Assembly: GCF_022549495.1 (NCBI RefSeq)
Contig: NZ_JAKZGD010000005.1
Coordinates: 1-64,000, forward strand
Reading direction: 5' to 3'
Length of the DNA: 64,000 nt
Source of the DNA: Acinetobacter sp. ANC 4805
GTDB lineage: Bacteria; Pseudomonadota; Gammaproteobacteria; Pseudomonadales; Moraxellaceae
The translations under genes were made by a program, and so were the position numbers. The notes under the pieces were generated by a model. It was not told the DNA's origin. It saw only the letters and a program-made list of their open reading frames with translations, and searched no databases. Of this stretch, positions 46,136 to 55,573 are shown one piece after another (the first letter of the stretch is position 1; each line of letters opens with the position of its first letter).

Positions 46136-46760
46136 ATTTCTCGTCTGAGAATTCACTATTTTTCAAAATATAATCAATTTCATCTTGTGCGAGCGCATGT
46201 AATTTGGCACGGAATACAGTCACTGCTTGTTCTATCAAGCTTTCCGCTTCTAGCTCCAAACGAACACGTACACTTTCAAGCTCAGATAGGATTTGCTGGT
46301 CGTCAATCTGAACACGTTGCCCTTGAGCATAATCAATGCTTGGCTGTTCAGGATTCGCTTGATAACGCTCAGTTTGTTGTGCAATTTCTTGATCAATATG
46401 ATGACGTAGTGCAACGAGGTTTTCAGTTTGTTGCTCAAATTGATTTAATTCATCCGCTTGCAGTTGAGCAGCATAAGCGGCTTCGGTTGCACGTTTTTCT
46501 TCTAAGGCTTTTTCCAAAGCCAATTGTTTACGAATGCGTGCTTGTTCAATCAACTCAGCTTTTAGATTGGCATAGGCTTGATCAATGCGTTGTTGAGAGC
46601 GTAGCTGAGCTTTTTCTTCGAGTTGTATCCATGTTTGGATTTGTGTTTGTGGTAACAGTAGATCACAGATACGAGCTAAATCTTCCTGATAGGTCTGACG
46701 TACCGCTTCAGGTGTATTTAACCAACGCTTTTTAAAATCCTGTCCTACATTTAATGCCAC
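46134..46760 (-). CDS. Coiled-coil protein of unknown function
   Basis: A 208-residue protein rich in Q, E, A and L. Residues about 45-130 (LEEKAQLRSQQRIDQAYANLKAELIEQARIRKQLALEKALEEKRATEAAYAAQLQADELNQFEQQTENLVALRHHIDQEIAQQTER) are predicted to form a long coiled coil by their heptad-like composition. No signal or membrane segment is present. I do not recognise the family. It follows holC on the same strand after 35 bases, so it may be in the pepA-holC transcript. Confidence 0.6.
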   Translation of the reverse strand: MALNVGQDFKKRWLNTPEAVRQTYQEDLARICDLLLPQTQIQTWIQLEEKAQLRSQQRIDQAYANLKAELIEQARIRKQLALEKALEEKRATEAAYAAQLQADELNQFEQQTENLVALRHHIDQEIAQQTERYQANPEQPSIDYAQGQRVQIDDQQILSELESVRVRLELEAESLIEQAVTVFRAKLHALAQDEIDYILKNSEFSDEK

Positions 46761-46795
46761 ACGACACTCCTTACATGATGCTATTGTTTACAGAC

Positions 46796-47203
46796 TTATA
46801 ATTTAAATGTGCGTGGCTCAACGCCTAAACGACGATACATCTTAAATTTCTCTCGCCCGATCTGTTTTGCAGTTTCATTATTTTCAATAATTTCGATAAT
46901 GTGGCGAAAATCTTGAGTTTGTTCAAGTGCATGATTGTTAAAATTAAACACAATCCAATCCTTGGATGGCGGTAATTCAGCTGAAATACATACTGGGCTA
47001 TTCAACTGATCAATTCCATGAGGAATAAAGCTACTTGGATCAAAACTCCATAGCTTGTCATCCAACTCATTTTGTAAATTTGAATCAACACAATACCACC
47101 AAATCTGTGGGTGCTGATTCAAAATTTTTCGACATAAACGGCAAGCACTTTCGACTTGCCGTTCTATGCTATTTTCAAACAGATAAAAACTAACTTGTGT
47201 CAT
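46796..47203 (-). CDS. holC: DNA polymerase III subunit chi
   Basis: A 135-residue clamp-loader accessory subunit that links the psi subunit to SSB. The pattern VSFYLFENSIERQVESACRLCRKILNQHPQIWWYCVD, DDKLWSFDPSSFIPHGI and the C-terminal GREKFKMYRRLGVEP (the RFKxYRxxG motif) is that of HolC. It starts 3 bases after the pepA stop, a usual pair. Confidence 0.88.
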   Translation of the reverse strand: MTQVSFYLFENSIERQVESACRLCRKILNQHPQIWWYCVDSNLQNELDDKLWSFDPSSFIPHGIDQLNSPVCISAELPPSKDWIVFNFNNHALEQTQDFRHIIEIIENNETAKQIGREKFKMYRRLGVEPRTFKL

Positions 47204-47206
47204 GTG

Positions 47207-48655
47207 TTAGTTATTCGATTCTGTGCGATTAGCTAAAAACTGCATAAGTAACGGTACTGGACGACCTGTTGCACCTTTGGCTGCACCAGATAACCATGCT
47301 GTACCAGCCACATCAAGATGCGCCCAACGATAATCGCGCGTGAAACGCTCAAGGAAACATGCTGCGGTAATTGCACCGCCGTAAGGACCACCAATATTGG
47401 CAATATCGGCAAAAGGTGAATCAAGTAATTCTTGATATTCTTCCATCACAGGCATACGCCATACACGGTCAAGCGATTGTTCACCTGCTTGTTGTAGCTC
47501 TTGCACTAGTTCATCGTCTGGTGAGAATAGCCCACTGACAACTTTTCCGAGCGCAACGACACAAGCACCTGTCAGTGTTGCAATATCAATGACGAGTGTA
47601 GGATTAAAGCGTTTGATATACGTCAACGTATCACAAAGAACGAGGCGACCTTCCGCATCAGTATTTAAAATTTCAACCGTTTGCCCACTCATGGTGGTGA
47701 CGATGTCTCCTGGACGAGTTGCATGACCAGAAGGCATATTTTCTGCCGCAGCGATTGCTCCAACCACATGGATTGGAAGGCGAGCTTCACAAAGTGCTTG
47801 CATCGTACCTAACACTGAAGCAGCACCACACATATCGAATTTCATTTCATCCATGCCTAAGCCCGGTTTCAATGAAATACCTCCTGTATCAAAGGTCACA
47901 CCTTTACCGACCAATACGACAGGTGCTTGATCAATTTGGGTGTTGTATTCAAGTGTAATAATTCGACCAGGACGATCAGAACCTTTGCTGACAGCAAGAA
48001 AAGCATTCATTCCCAAATCAGCCATTTGCTGTTCATTGAGGATGGTGACTTTTAATAAATCAGGATATTGTGCTGCAAGCGCAATGGCTTGGTCTGCAAG
48101 ATATTCAGGAAAACAGATATTGCCGGGACGGTTACCTAAATCACGTGCATAGTTCTGTCCAGATTGTACAGCGTGAATTAAATTTAATTGAGCATCATCA
48201 AGTGCGGTTTTATCTGAAACCAGATTGATAGTTTCTAAGATGAACTCATTTTTTTTTGATTTAAATTCATCATAAGCATAGGCAGCTTGGGTTAAACTTA
48301 AGGCAAATAAATAATGTAGATTCGTTGGTAATGCGCTGAGATCTACGGTGATTTGTCTAAATTTATTTTGTGATGATTTGATAATCGTTTGTGCGAGTTT
48401 TGCTAATTTTATTGCCTTTACTTCGGCACTTTTGCCTAAACCGAGCAAATGTGCATTGGCTTGCACAGCGATATTGGTAATCAGTGCAATATTTTCATTA
48501 AAACCAGCTTTGAACTGTGTGGCACTCAGAACATCTTCTAGATGATTGATTTGATAAGTCTTTAAGTTCTGTTGTAATTGTTCTGAATCAACCAAAATCC
48601 ACAAAGATTCACTAGACGACTGTGTTGGGAATGCGGTATGAAGGGTAAATTTCAT
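47207..48655 (-). CDS. pepA: Leucyl aminopeptidase
   Basis: From ATG 48655 ([12 protein letters not shown]) the protein has 482 residues; the frame is open 27 codons further upstream but without family similarity. It is an M17 zinc/manganese peptidase removing N-terminal residues. The C-terminal catalytic domain has [61 protein letters not shown] and [12 protein letters not shown]. In E. coli PepA also binds DNA at Xer sites. It is divergent from lptF and cotranscribed with holC. Confidence 0.93.
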   Translation of the reverse strand: MKFTLHTAFPTQSSSESLWILVDSEQLQQNLKTYQINHLEDVLSATQFKAGFNENIALITNIAVQANAHLLGLGKSAEVKAIKLAKLAQTIIKSSQNKFRQITVDLSALPTNLHYLFALSLTQAAYAYDEFKSKKNEFILETINLVSDKTALDDAQLNLIHAVQSGQNYARDLGNRPGNICFPEYLADQAIALAAQYPDLLKVTILNEQQMADLGMNAFLAVSKGSDRPGRIITLEYNTQIDQAPVVLVGKGVTFDTGGISLKPGLGMDEMKFDMCGAASVLGTMQALCEARLPIHVVGAIAAAENMPSGHATRPGDIVTTMSGQTVEILNTDAEGRLVLCDTLTYIKRFNPTLVIDIATLTGACVVALGKVVSGLFSPDDELVQELQQAGEQSLDRVWRMPVMEEYQELLDSPFADIANIGGPYGGAITAACFLERFTRDYRWAHLDVAGTAWLSGAAKGATGRPVPLLMQFLANRTESNN

Positions 48656-48812
48656 TGTTTGTATAGAACCTAAGCAGCAAAAAAGAAAGATAAGTCCATT
48701 AAACACTTTCGGATATGAGGTTGCAATCCGCAACAAGCGATAGGTTTTATATTTTTAACATTCGGGTAAACTAGCACTACCCCTCGATTGGTCTATTTTT
48801 GGAAGCATTACT

Positions 48813-49913
48813 TTGATTATTCGGCGTTATCTCGTCAAACAAGTGGTATCTACCTCTTTGGTTGTGACGGCCTTGCTCACTTTAATTATTATGGGTGGAC
48901 AGTTAATCAAGATATTTGGGCGAGCTGCACAGGGGCGTTTAGATGCTAATGTGTTGCTGAGTATTATTGCTTATCGTTTGCCAGAGTTTCTGACCTTAAT
49001 TTTGCCATTAGGCTTCTTTATTGGACTCATGTTGGTTTTCGGTCGTTTATATGTTGACCATGAGATGGCGGTTCTAAATGGCAGTGGTGTCAGTCGTAAT
49101 CAGTTGGCTAAACTATTGTTACCAATGACCTTCGTGTTCTTGATTGTTCAGGCAATATTGATGTTTTGGGGCGCATCATCGGGGATACGTGCTTACGAAA
49201 GTTTAATGCAAACACAGGCGGTACGAGCCGGTTTTGATTTGGTTAGACCTAAAGAGTTTATTTCCTCAGGTCCCTATACCATTTATGCAGGTTCGTTGTC
49301 TGAAGACCGTAAGAATTTAAAAGATATTTTTTATTATCAAAAAGCAGATCGTGAAGATAAACCTGATGTAATGATTTTGGCGAAAGAAGCGACACGTGTT
49401 GAAATGGCAAATGATACAGCCAATGTCGTTGATCTAGTACAAGGTCGTCGCTACGAAATTTATCCGAATCAGCCACGCTATACCCAAGCAGAATTTCAAT
49501 CTTATCGTTTACGTCTAGAAAATGATAAAGATGTGAAATTTGAAAGTGATGATGTGGAAGCTTTACCTATCTCTAAGTTATGGCTGAAGCGTGATGATGC
49601 TGTGATTCGAAGTGAACTTGGTTGGCGTATCTTTGGTCCTTTTGTAATTATTGTGGCATTGATGCTTGCAGTGGCATTATCGGAGGTCAGTCCTCGTCAA
49701 GGTCGATATTATCGCCTTATTCCGTCAATTTTTATTTTTGCGAGTTTGATTGTATTGATGATCGCAATTAAAACGCGAATTAGTAAAGGTGAATTAGATA
49801 TTTGGGCTTATGCTGTGGCATTGCTGGTTTATGCGATCGCAGCAGCTCTTTTTGCCCGTAAACAAAAACTAGCACCAAAACTTAAGAAAAGTATTCAGCG
49901 AGTGGGGTTGTAA
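48813..49913 (+). CDS. lptF: LPS transport permease LptF
   Basis: A 366-residue inner-membrane subunit of the LptB2FG extractor that pulls LPS or lipooligosaccharide out of the inner membrane. The start codon is TTG (MIIRRYLVKQVVSTSLVVT). Three N-terminal and three C-terminal helices flank a periplasmic beta-jellyroll. Signature: FLTLILPLGFFIGLMLVFGRLYVDHEMAVLNGSGVS. The stop overlaps the lptG ATG by one base (TAATG), so they are coupled. Confidence 0.92.
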   Translation: MIIRRYLVKQVVSTSLVVTALLTLIIMGGQLIKIFGRAAQGRLDANVLLSIIAYRLPEFLTLILPLGFFIGLMLVFGRLYVDHEMAVLNGSGVSRNQLAKLLLPMTFVFLIVQAILMFWGASSGIRAYESLMQTQAVRAGFDLVRPKEFISSGPYTIYAGSLSEDRKNLKDIFYYQKADREDKPDVMILAKEATRVEMANDTANVVDLVQGRRYEIYPNQPRYTQAEFQSYRLRLENDKDVKFESDDVEALPISKLWLKRDDAVIRSELGWRIFGPFVIIVALMLAVALSEVSPRQGRYYRLIPSIFIFASLIVLMIAIKTRISKGELDIWAYAVALLVYAIAAALFARKQKLAPKLKKSIQRVGL

Positions 49914-50983
49914 TGTTAGCACGTCGAATAGTCGCCAAACATGTGACAAAAACCACAGTCCTAGCGATGCTAGGTACAACACTCGTATTGTCCTTTCTAC
50001 AAGTATTATTCACTTATTTAGGTGAATTAGGTTCACTCAAGCCAACTTATACTGCGTGGCAAGCATTTCTTTATGTAATGTGGGGAGCACCTCGTTATTT
50101 ATATGAAATTTTACCTGTGGCAGCACTGATAGGTTCGGTCTTAGGCTTAGGCGCACTTGCATCGAATAGTGAACTCATCGTGATGCGCTCAGTAGGCATT
50201 AGTTTGTGGCGTATCGTGGGCTGGGTGATGCGTTCAGCATTTTTGCTGATTATTTTGTCTTTCGTTCTCAGTGAATGGGTGATCCCATATACCAATGAAA
50301 AAGCACAAAGTATAAAAAACCAACGTAGTGTTGCTGCACTGGGTGAGGTAAAAGGCTATTGGTCGCGTGAAGGTCAACGTTTTATCTATATTGATTATGC
50401 GAACTCCCAAGGTCAGCTTCGTAATGTTCAGGCGATTGATTTTGATCAGGACTATCGTTTGAGGTCTTTTGTAACAGCGGAAAAAGGTCAGTTTGTCAAA
50501 GATGGTCAATGGATGTTAGGACAAGCCCATCAAGTTGATCTGCTCAAACAAGGTAATGCAATTAAAACAGATCATGAGCAACAGGTGCTAGGTTTGGCTT
50601 TACAGCCTAAATATGTACATATGGTGACTTTAGATCCAGATGATTTGTCTCCAAGTCAACTGATCAGTTTTATGCAGTACTTAGCGGAATATAGCCAAGT
50701 CCCAAAAACCTATGAATTGGCTTTTTGGCAAAAGGTCACAGCACCATTCGCTTTAATTACTTTGGTTTTGATTGCTTGTTCATTTATTTTCGGCCCACTG
50801 CGTCAACAATCGATGGGCTTTAGGCTCGTGATTGCACTTTTTACAGGGCTAGGATTCTTCTATTTACAAGACTTCTTGGGTTATGCAAGTTTAGTCTATG
50901 CACCATCACCTGCTTGGTTTGTACTGTTACCCGTTGTGCTGATGTTTATGGTTGGTAGTTACTTATTGTATCGAGCAAGATAA
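49913..50983 (+). CDS. lptG: LPS transport permease LptG
   Basis: A 356-residue partner of LptF with the same fold. The signature is LYEILPVAALIGSVLGLGALASNSELIVMRSVGISLWRI, and the C-terminal helices include ALFTGLGFFYLQDFLGYASLVY. Its ATG sits in the lptF stop. A large terminator-like hairpin follows at 51064. Confidence 0.92.
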   Translation: MLARRIVAKHVTKTTVLAMLGTTLVLSFLQVLFTYLGELGSLKPTYTAWQAFLYVMWGAPRYLYEILPVAALIGSVLGLGALASNSELIVMRSVGISLWRIVGWVMRSAFLLIILSFVLSEWVIPYTNEKAQSIKNQRSVAALGEVKGYWSREGQRFIYIDYANSQGQLRNVQAIDFDQDYRLRSFVTAEKGQFVKDGQWMLGQAHQVDLLKQGNAIKTDHEQQVLGLALQPKYVHMVTLDPDDLSPSQLISFMQYLAEYSQVPKTYELAFWQKVTAPFALITLVLIACSFIFGPLRQQSMGFRLVIALFTGLGFFYLQDFLGYASLVYAPSPAWFVLLPVVLMFMVGSYLLYRAR

Positions 50984-51353
50984 AGGTGAATAGATGCTAT
51001 TAAAACTGTACAAGATGGATTCGAACTTAGACCAGTCTTGATGATTTAATAGGGTACGAGATATAGCGAGTAGTAAATTTGGTTGGTGACTGAATTTTAG
51101 TTACTCGCTATTTTTTATATCGTAAAGGTCAACAAACCTTTTATGAGAAAAATAAGATATTGACTATTATACACAGCAGGTTATTACCACTATGCTGAAT
51201 CAACGCCTAGATCAAAATACAATTAAGAACTCAATATAAGCATTCATTTTTCGATGGTTTTAATTGGTGAAAGCCATCATTAACGCCATAGAGAATTACC
51301 GCAAATTTCGGTAAAATACGCCGATCAAATGATAGACAAATAGAGAATCCATT
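50984..51353. other. Intergenic region between lptG and gpmI
   Basis: About 370 bases without a supported gene. It holds the lptG terminator (51064-51118). The stretch 51010-51025 (GATGGATTCGAACTTAGACC) resembles a tRNA T-arm in reverse but cannot fold as a tRNA. The gpmI promoter is not clear; the sequence GGTAAAATACG (51310-51320) is a possible -10. Confidence 0.4.
51064..51118 (+). terminator. Rho-independent terminator after lptG
   Basis: TAGCGAGTA / TACTCGCTA form the stem around a long loop with additional pairing, followed by a T-run. Confidence 0.75.
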
Positions 51354-52898
51354 ATGACGGATGCAAATGCTGGCAAAATTCCTCACGTTCTCGTAATTAT
51401 GGATGGTGTAGGACATCGTGAAGCCGTTGAAGATAATGCTTACTTAGCAGCAAAAACACCAAATCTCACCACGATGAAAGCGAAGCATCCAAATAGTTTG
51501 ATTTCCGGTTCCGGCGAAGATGTTGGATTACCTGACGGTCAAATGGGCAACTCTGAAGTTGGACATATGAACCTTGGCGCAGGTCGTGTGTTGTATCAAG
51601 ATTTTACTCGTATTACCAAAGATATTCGTACCGGCGATTTTTTTGAACATGAAGTGTTAATTGATGCCGTAGAAAAAGCCAAAGCAGCGCATGGTGCTGT
51701 GCATGTGATGGGTTTGCTTTCAGAAGGCGGTGTTCACTCGCATGAAGATCATATTGTGGCAATGTGTGAATTGGCATTAAAACGTGGTGCAACGGTATAT
51801 CTACATGCTTTCCTTGATGGTCGTGATACCCCACCGCGTAGCGCAAAACCATCATTAGAAAAATTGGATACTTTATTTGCACAATATCCAAATCAAGGTC
51901 GTATTGTGTCAATGATTGGGCGTTATTTTGCAATGGATCGTGATAATCGTTGGGATCGTGTTGAACAAGCCTATCGTTTAATGACAGAAGGTGAGGCGGC
52001 ACGTGTTGTAAATTCAGCAGTTGAGGGCTTGGAGCAAGCCTATGCTGAGAACGAGAATGATGAGTTTGTTAAAGCAACACGCATTGGTGAAATTGTTAAA
52101 GTACAAGATGGTGATAGCATTGTATTTATGAATTTCCGTGCGGATCGCGCTCGTGAGATTACTCGTGCATTTGTTGAGAAAGATTTTACTGGATTTACGC
52201 GTAAAGTCGTTCCAAGTTTGTCTAAATTCGTGATGTTAACGCGTTATCAAGCAAGTATTGATGCACCTGTAGCTTATATGCCTCAAGAGTTAAAAAATTC
52301 AATTGGTGAATATTTATCTAGTTTAGGCAAAACCCAATTACGTATTGCTGAAACTGAGAAATATGCACATGTGACCTTCTTCTTTAGCGGTGGACGTGAA
52401 GATGAGTATGAAGGTGAAAAACGTATTTTAATCCCATCACCGAATGTCGCAACTTATGATTTGAAGCCTGAAATGAGTGCTTATGAAGTCACAGATGAGT
52501 TGGTGAATGCAATTAACTCAGGTGAGTTTGATCTATTGGTGGTGAACTTTGCCAATGGCGATATGGTTGGACATACAGGTGTATTTGATGCTGCGGTGAA
52601 AGCCGTGGAAACCGTTGATACTTGTTTGGGGCGTGTCTATGAGGCAGTGATGGCAAACAAAGGTCATATGTTAATTACCGCCGATCATGGTAATGTAGAG
52701 CAAATGCAAGACTACGACAGTGGGCAAGTTCATACGCAACATACCACTGAATTAGTGCCATTTATCTATGTTGGCCCAACGCAAGCAACCATTGCTGAAG
52801 GCGGTGTCTTAGCTGATGTTGCACCAACTTTACTTCATTTGATGCATATTCCTGTACCTTCAGACATGCAAGGCAAGAACTTAATTACTTTAAAATAA
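51354..52898 (+). CDS. gpmI: 2,3-bisphosphoglycerate-independent phosphoglycerate mutase
   Basis: A 514-residue manganese enzyme of glycolysis and gluconeogenesis. The phospho-accepting serine is S67 in [18 protein letters not shown]. Metal-ligand segments are VLVIMDGVG (D17), [12 protein letters not shown] and [11 protein letters not shown]. Length agrees with the family. It is followed after 9 bases by the ctp gene. Confidence 0.95.
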   Translation: MTDANAGKIPHVLVIMDGVGHREAVEDNAYLAAKTPNLTTMKAKHPNSLISGSGEDVGLPDGQMGNSEVGHMNLGAGRVLYQDFTRITKDIRTGDFFEHEVLIDAVEKAKAAHGAVHVMGLLSEGGVHSHEDHIVAMCELALKRGATVYLHAFLDGRDTPPRSAKPSLEKLDTLFAQYPNQGRIVSMIGRYFAMDRDNRWDRVEQAYRLMTEGEAARVVNSAVEGLEQAYAENENDEFVKATRIGEIVKVQDGDSIVFMNFRADRAREITRAFVEKDFTGFTRKVVPSLSKFVMLTRYQASIDAPVAYMPQELKNSIGEYLSSLGKTQLRIAETEKYAHVTFFFSGGREDEYEGEKRILIPSPNVATYDLKPEMSAYEVTDELVNAINSGEFDLLVVNFANGDMVGHTGVFDAAVKAVETVDTCLGRVYEAVMANKGHMLITADHGNVEQMQDYDSGQVHTQHTTELVPFIYVGPTQATIAEGGVLADVAPTLLHLMHIPVPSDMQGKNLITLK

Positions 52899-52907
52899 GG
52901 TGAAAAA

Positions 52908-54083
52908 ATGACCCAACACAACAACATATATCAAGCGATATTTGCAAGTTTGTTGATGTGTTGGGGGAGTCATGCTTTGGCAGCACCGACACCACATTCA
53001 TCTGGGTGGAATGAAGACACAAGCAGTCGTACTGCCGAAGTGCCACTTGAATCTATTCAACAATTTGTACAAATCTATGGCATTGTTAAAGATAACTATG
53101 TCGATAAAAAATCGGATGATGCGCTATTTCAACAAGCGATAAAGGGCTTGGTGAGTGGTTTAGATCGTTATTCTCGTTATTTATCTGCTGAAGAATATCG
53201 CCAATTGATTCAATATACGGAAGGTGATCTTGCCTCTGTTGATTTCAATTTAAGTTATGATAATCACGAACGTTTATGGCAGATTCAAGATTTAAAAGCA
53301 GGATCTGACTCGAGCAAACTCGGTTTAGTGAATGGGCAAGCTATACTTAAAGTGGATAATCAAGAGCTCAAAAGTTTAAATCAAGACCAAGTGCAAGGAC
53401 TCCTTTATGGTTCGATTGGCAGTACGGTACAAATACAGCCAGAAAATAATAATAGTACGGTGATTTTGGTTCGAAATAAAAAAGTGGAAACGGATATTGA
53501 ACCTGTTTTATTACATAATCAGGTACTTGTGCTGAAAATTAGAGTGTTTCAACAAGATACAGCCAATGAGATTAAACGTCTAATTGAAGAGTATAGTTCA
53601 ACTAGACTAAAAGCGGTGGTTATTGATCTACGCAATAATCCAGGTGGTTTGTTGTCCGCGGCTGTTGAATCGACAGACTTATTCCTAAATCAAGGATTGA
53701 TTGTAACGACAAAGAGTCGTTCAGAAGGAGATCAACAATTTCAGGCTTTACCCTCGAATGAGTTTCAAAATATTAAGCTTGGAATCTTAATTAATCATCG
53801 CTCTGCTTCGGCTGCCGAGGTTTTTACTGCTGCATTAAAAGAGCATAAGCGTGCATGGGTGGTAGGTGAAAATAGTTATGGTAAAGGCGTGGTACAGAAA
53901 TTATTCCCATTGCCGAGTGGTGCTGCACTGCAAATGACGGTGTCACATTACTACACGCCGAATGGTAATATGATTGAAGGGCAAGGAATTCAACCGAATC
54001 AGAGTTATCCATTGCTTCCTGAAATGAAAGAAGATAGCTACTTAGAGCATGTCACTGATCTAGTTTTAAAAAGTAAAATTTAG
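52908..54083 (+). CDS. Carboxy-terminal processing protease (S41 family)
   Basis: A 391-residue exported protease. The signal peptide ends near HALAAPT. Domains follow in order: an N-terminal cap (VQIYGIVKDNYVDKKSDDALFQQAIKGLVSGLDRYSRYLSAEE), a PDZ domain (about 100-190, GQAILKVDNQELKSLNQDQV), and a catalytic core with serine in NHRSASAAEVFTAAL and lysine in NSYGKGVVQK. It is a short Ctp-like member. It should cut periplasmic substrates after hydrophobic C-termini. The gpmI-ctp pair is a usual arrangement. A terminator follows. Confidence 0.88.
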   Translation: MTQHNNIYQAIFASLLMCWGSHALAAPTPHSSGWNEDTSSRTAEVPLESIQQFVQIYGIVKDNYVDKKSDDALFQQAIKGLVSGLDRYSRYLSAEEYRQLIQYTEGDLASVDFNLSYDNHERLWQIQDLKAGSDSSKLGLVNGQAILKVDNQELKSLNQDQVQGLLYGSIGSTVQIQPENNNSTVILVRNKKVETDIEPVLLHNQVLVLKIRVFQQDTANEIKRLIEEYSSTRLKAVVIDLRNNPGGLLSAAVESTDLFLNQGLIVTTKSRSEGDQQFQALPSNEFQNIKLGILINHRSASAAEVFTAALKEHKRAWVVGENSYGKGVVQKLFPLPSGAALQMTVSHYYTPNGNMIEGQGIQPNQSYPLLPEMKEDSYLEHVTDLVLKSKI

Positions 54084-54089
54084 TCAAAA

Positions 54090-54118
54090 ATAAAGCCCCT
54101 TATTTCAGGGGCTTTATT
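54090..54118. terminator. Terminator between ctp and pilR
   Basis: ATAAAGCCCCT / AGGGGCTTTAT with a short loop lies 7 bases after the ctp stop and close to the end of the converging pilR, so it may serve both. Confidence 0.8.
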
Positions 54119-54126
54119 GTTAACGC

Positions 54127-55551
54127 TTATTCATCATCTTCGGTATCTAAACCAAACTTCTTCAAACGATAGCGTAAAGAACGGAAAGTCATTCCTAATT
54201 TTTTAGCCGCTAAAGTTCGATTCCAATGGGTTAAATTTAGTGCATTGAGAAGAATTTCTTTTTCAATATTTTCTAAATAGAGCTCCAGTCCTTCAGGTGG
54301 TAGCTTTTTAGAACCCATAGGGCTAGTGCTTACCGCATGATCATTTTCATCTTGTGTTGAAAATGAGACTGTTGGCGTTGCAATAGGGCTACGTAGAGGA
54401 GCTGTTTGAAGATGGGCTAGATCAATGGTTTCATCATCACTGAGCGTAATTGCACGTTCAATAATGTTGCGAAGTTCACGAACATTACCTGGGAAATATT
54501 GCTGCAATAAGAACTGTTCTGCGCGAGAAGAGAGGGTTTTAACCGATACTTCCCATTCTTGGCTGATCTTTTGAATAAAGTGGCTTGCAAGTAGTAAAAT
54601 ATCTTGTCCACGTTCGCGTAATGGTGGAAGCACAATATCCATGACATGAATACGGAAAAATAAATCTTGTCTGAAGCGACCTTGTTGTACTAGTAATTCG
54701 AGATCTTGGTGGCTAGCACTAATCACTCGGAAATCGACATCAATTTCTTGATCTGAGCCTACAGGACGGATTTTCTTTTCTTGCACCGCACGCAGCAGCT
54801 TAACCTGCATATTTAATGGCAACTCAGCGATTTCATCTAAGAATAAACTGCCACCATGTGAGGAAAGAATTAAACCTTGTTTATCTTGCGTTGCACCCGT
54901 AAAGCTACCTTTTTTATGACCAAAAAGTTCACTTTCCATCAATTCAGCTGGAATAGCACCACAGTTGATTGCAATAAATGGTCCTTCGCTACGGTTACTT
55001 AAACGATGAACTAAATTTGCAACAACCTCTTTCCCTGTTCCAGATTCACCTGTAATAAATACAGGTGCTTGCGATCGAGCAATTTTCTTTAACGCAATTC
55101 GTAATTGCTGAATTGGTGTGGAGCGGCCGATCAGTAGTTTATTTTCTAAAGCTGTTTCAGCAGCCTCTTGTTCTGGTCGTGGTCGATTCAATGCCTTTTG
55201 AATCAATTGATCTAAATGAGTCTGATTCACAGGTTTGCTAACAAAATCGAAAGCACCTGCTTTTAAAGCAGCGATTGCGATATCCATATTGCCATACGCT
55301 GTTAGTACAGCAATTGGTGTATTTGGATAGTTGTGTGTGACGTGTTTAACTAAGTCTAGACCATTGCCATCTGGGAGATTTAAATCTGTTAAACAAGCAT
55401 CGTATTGAAACTCGGTAAAGAATTTTTTTGCTTGCTCTACACGATAGGCAAGATGAGTTTTAATACCCATTCGAGCGAGCGTCATTTGCATTAAAAGACA
55501 TAAGTCTTCTTCATCGTCTACGAGTAAGACGAGTGGTTGTTTAATTGCCAT
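54127..55551 (-). CDS. pilR: Type IV pilus response regulator PilR
   Basis: A 474-residue NtrC-type activator that turns on pilin transcription with sigma-54. The receiver domain has D56 in CLTDLNLPDGNG. The AAA+ domain holds Walker A (GESGTGKE), the sigma-54 contact loop written GSFTGA (rather than GAFTGA), and GGSLFLDEIAELPLNMQVKLLRAV. The Fis-type helix-turn-helix is NRTLAAKKLGMTFRSLRYRLKKFGL. Partner PilS lies 22 bases upstream. Confidence 0.92.
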   Translation of the reverse strand: MAIKQPLVLLVDDEEDLCLLMQMTLARMGIKTHLAYRVEQAKKFFTEFQYDACLTDLNLPDGNGLDLVKHVTHNYPNTPIAVLTAYGNMDIAIAALKAGAFDFVSKPVNQTHLDQLIQKALNRPRPEQEAAETALENKLLIGRSTPIQQLRIALKKIARSQAPVFITGESGTGKEVVANLVHRLSNRSEGPFIAINCGAIPAELMESELFGHKKGSFTGATQDKQGLILSSHGGSLFLDEIAELPLNMQVKLLRAVQEKKIRPVGSDQEIDVDFRVISASHQDLELLVQQGRFRQDLFFRIHVMDIVLPPLRERGQDILLLASHFIQKISQEWEVSVKTLSSRAEQFLLQQYFPGNVRELRNIIERAITLSDDETIDLAHLQTAPLRSPIATPTVSFSTQDENDHAVSTSPMGSKKLPPEGLELYLENIEKEILLNALNLTHWNRTLAAKKLGMTFRSLRYRLKKFGLDTEDDE

Positions 55552-55573
55552 TTCCCCGAAAAACCTAATCTAA

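Noticed and set aside
46094..46735. 213-codon frame on the plus strand over the coiled-coil gene
   Set aside because: It runs antisense to a convincing gene, starts inside the ribE terminator and has no family features.
51008..51056. tRNA-like stretch (GTTCGAATCC on the minus strand) after lptG
   Set aside because: Only the T-loop resembles a tRNA; the T-stem is mispaired and no acceptor, D or anticodon arms can be formed around it.
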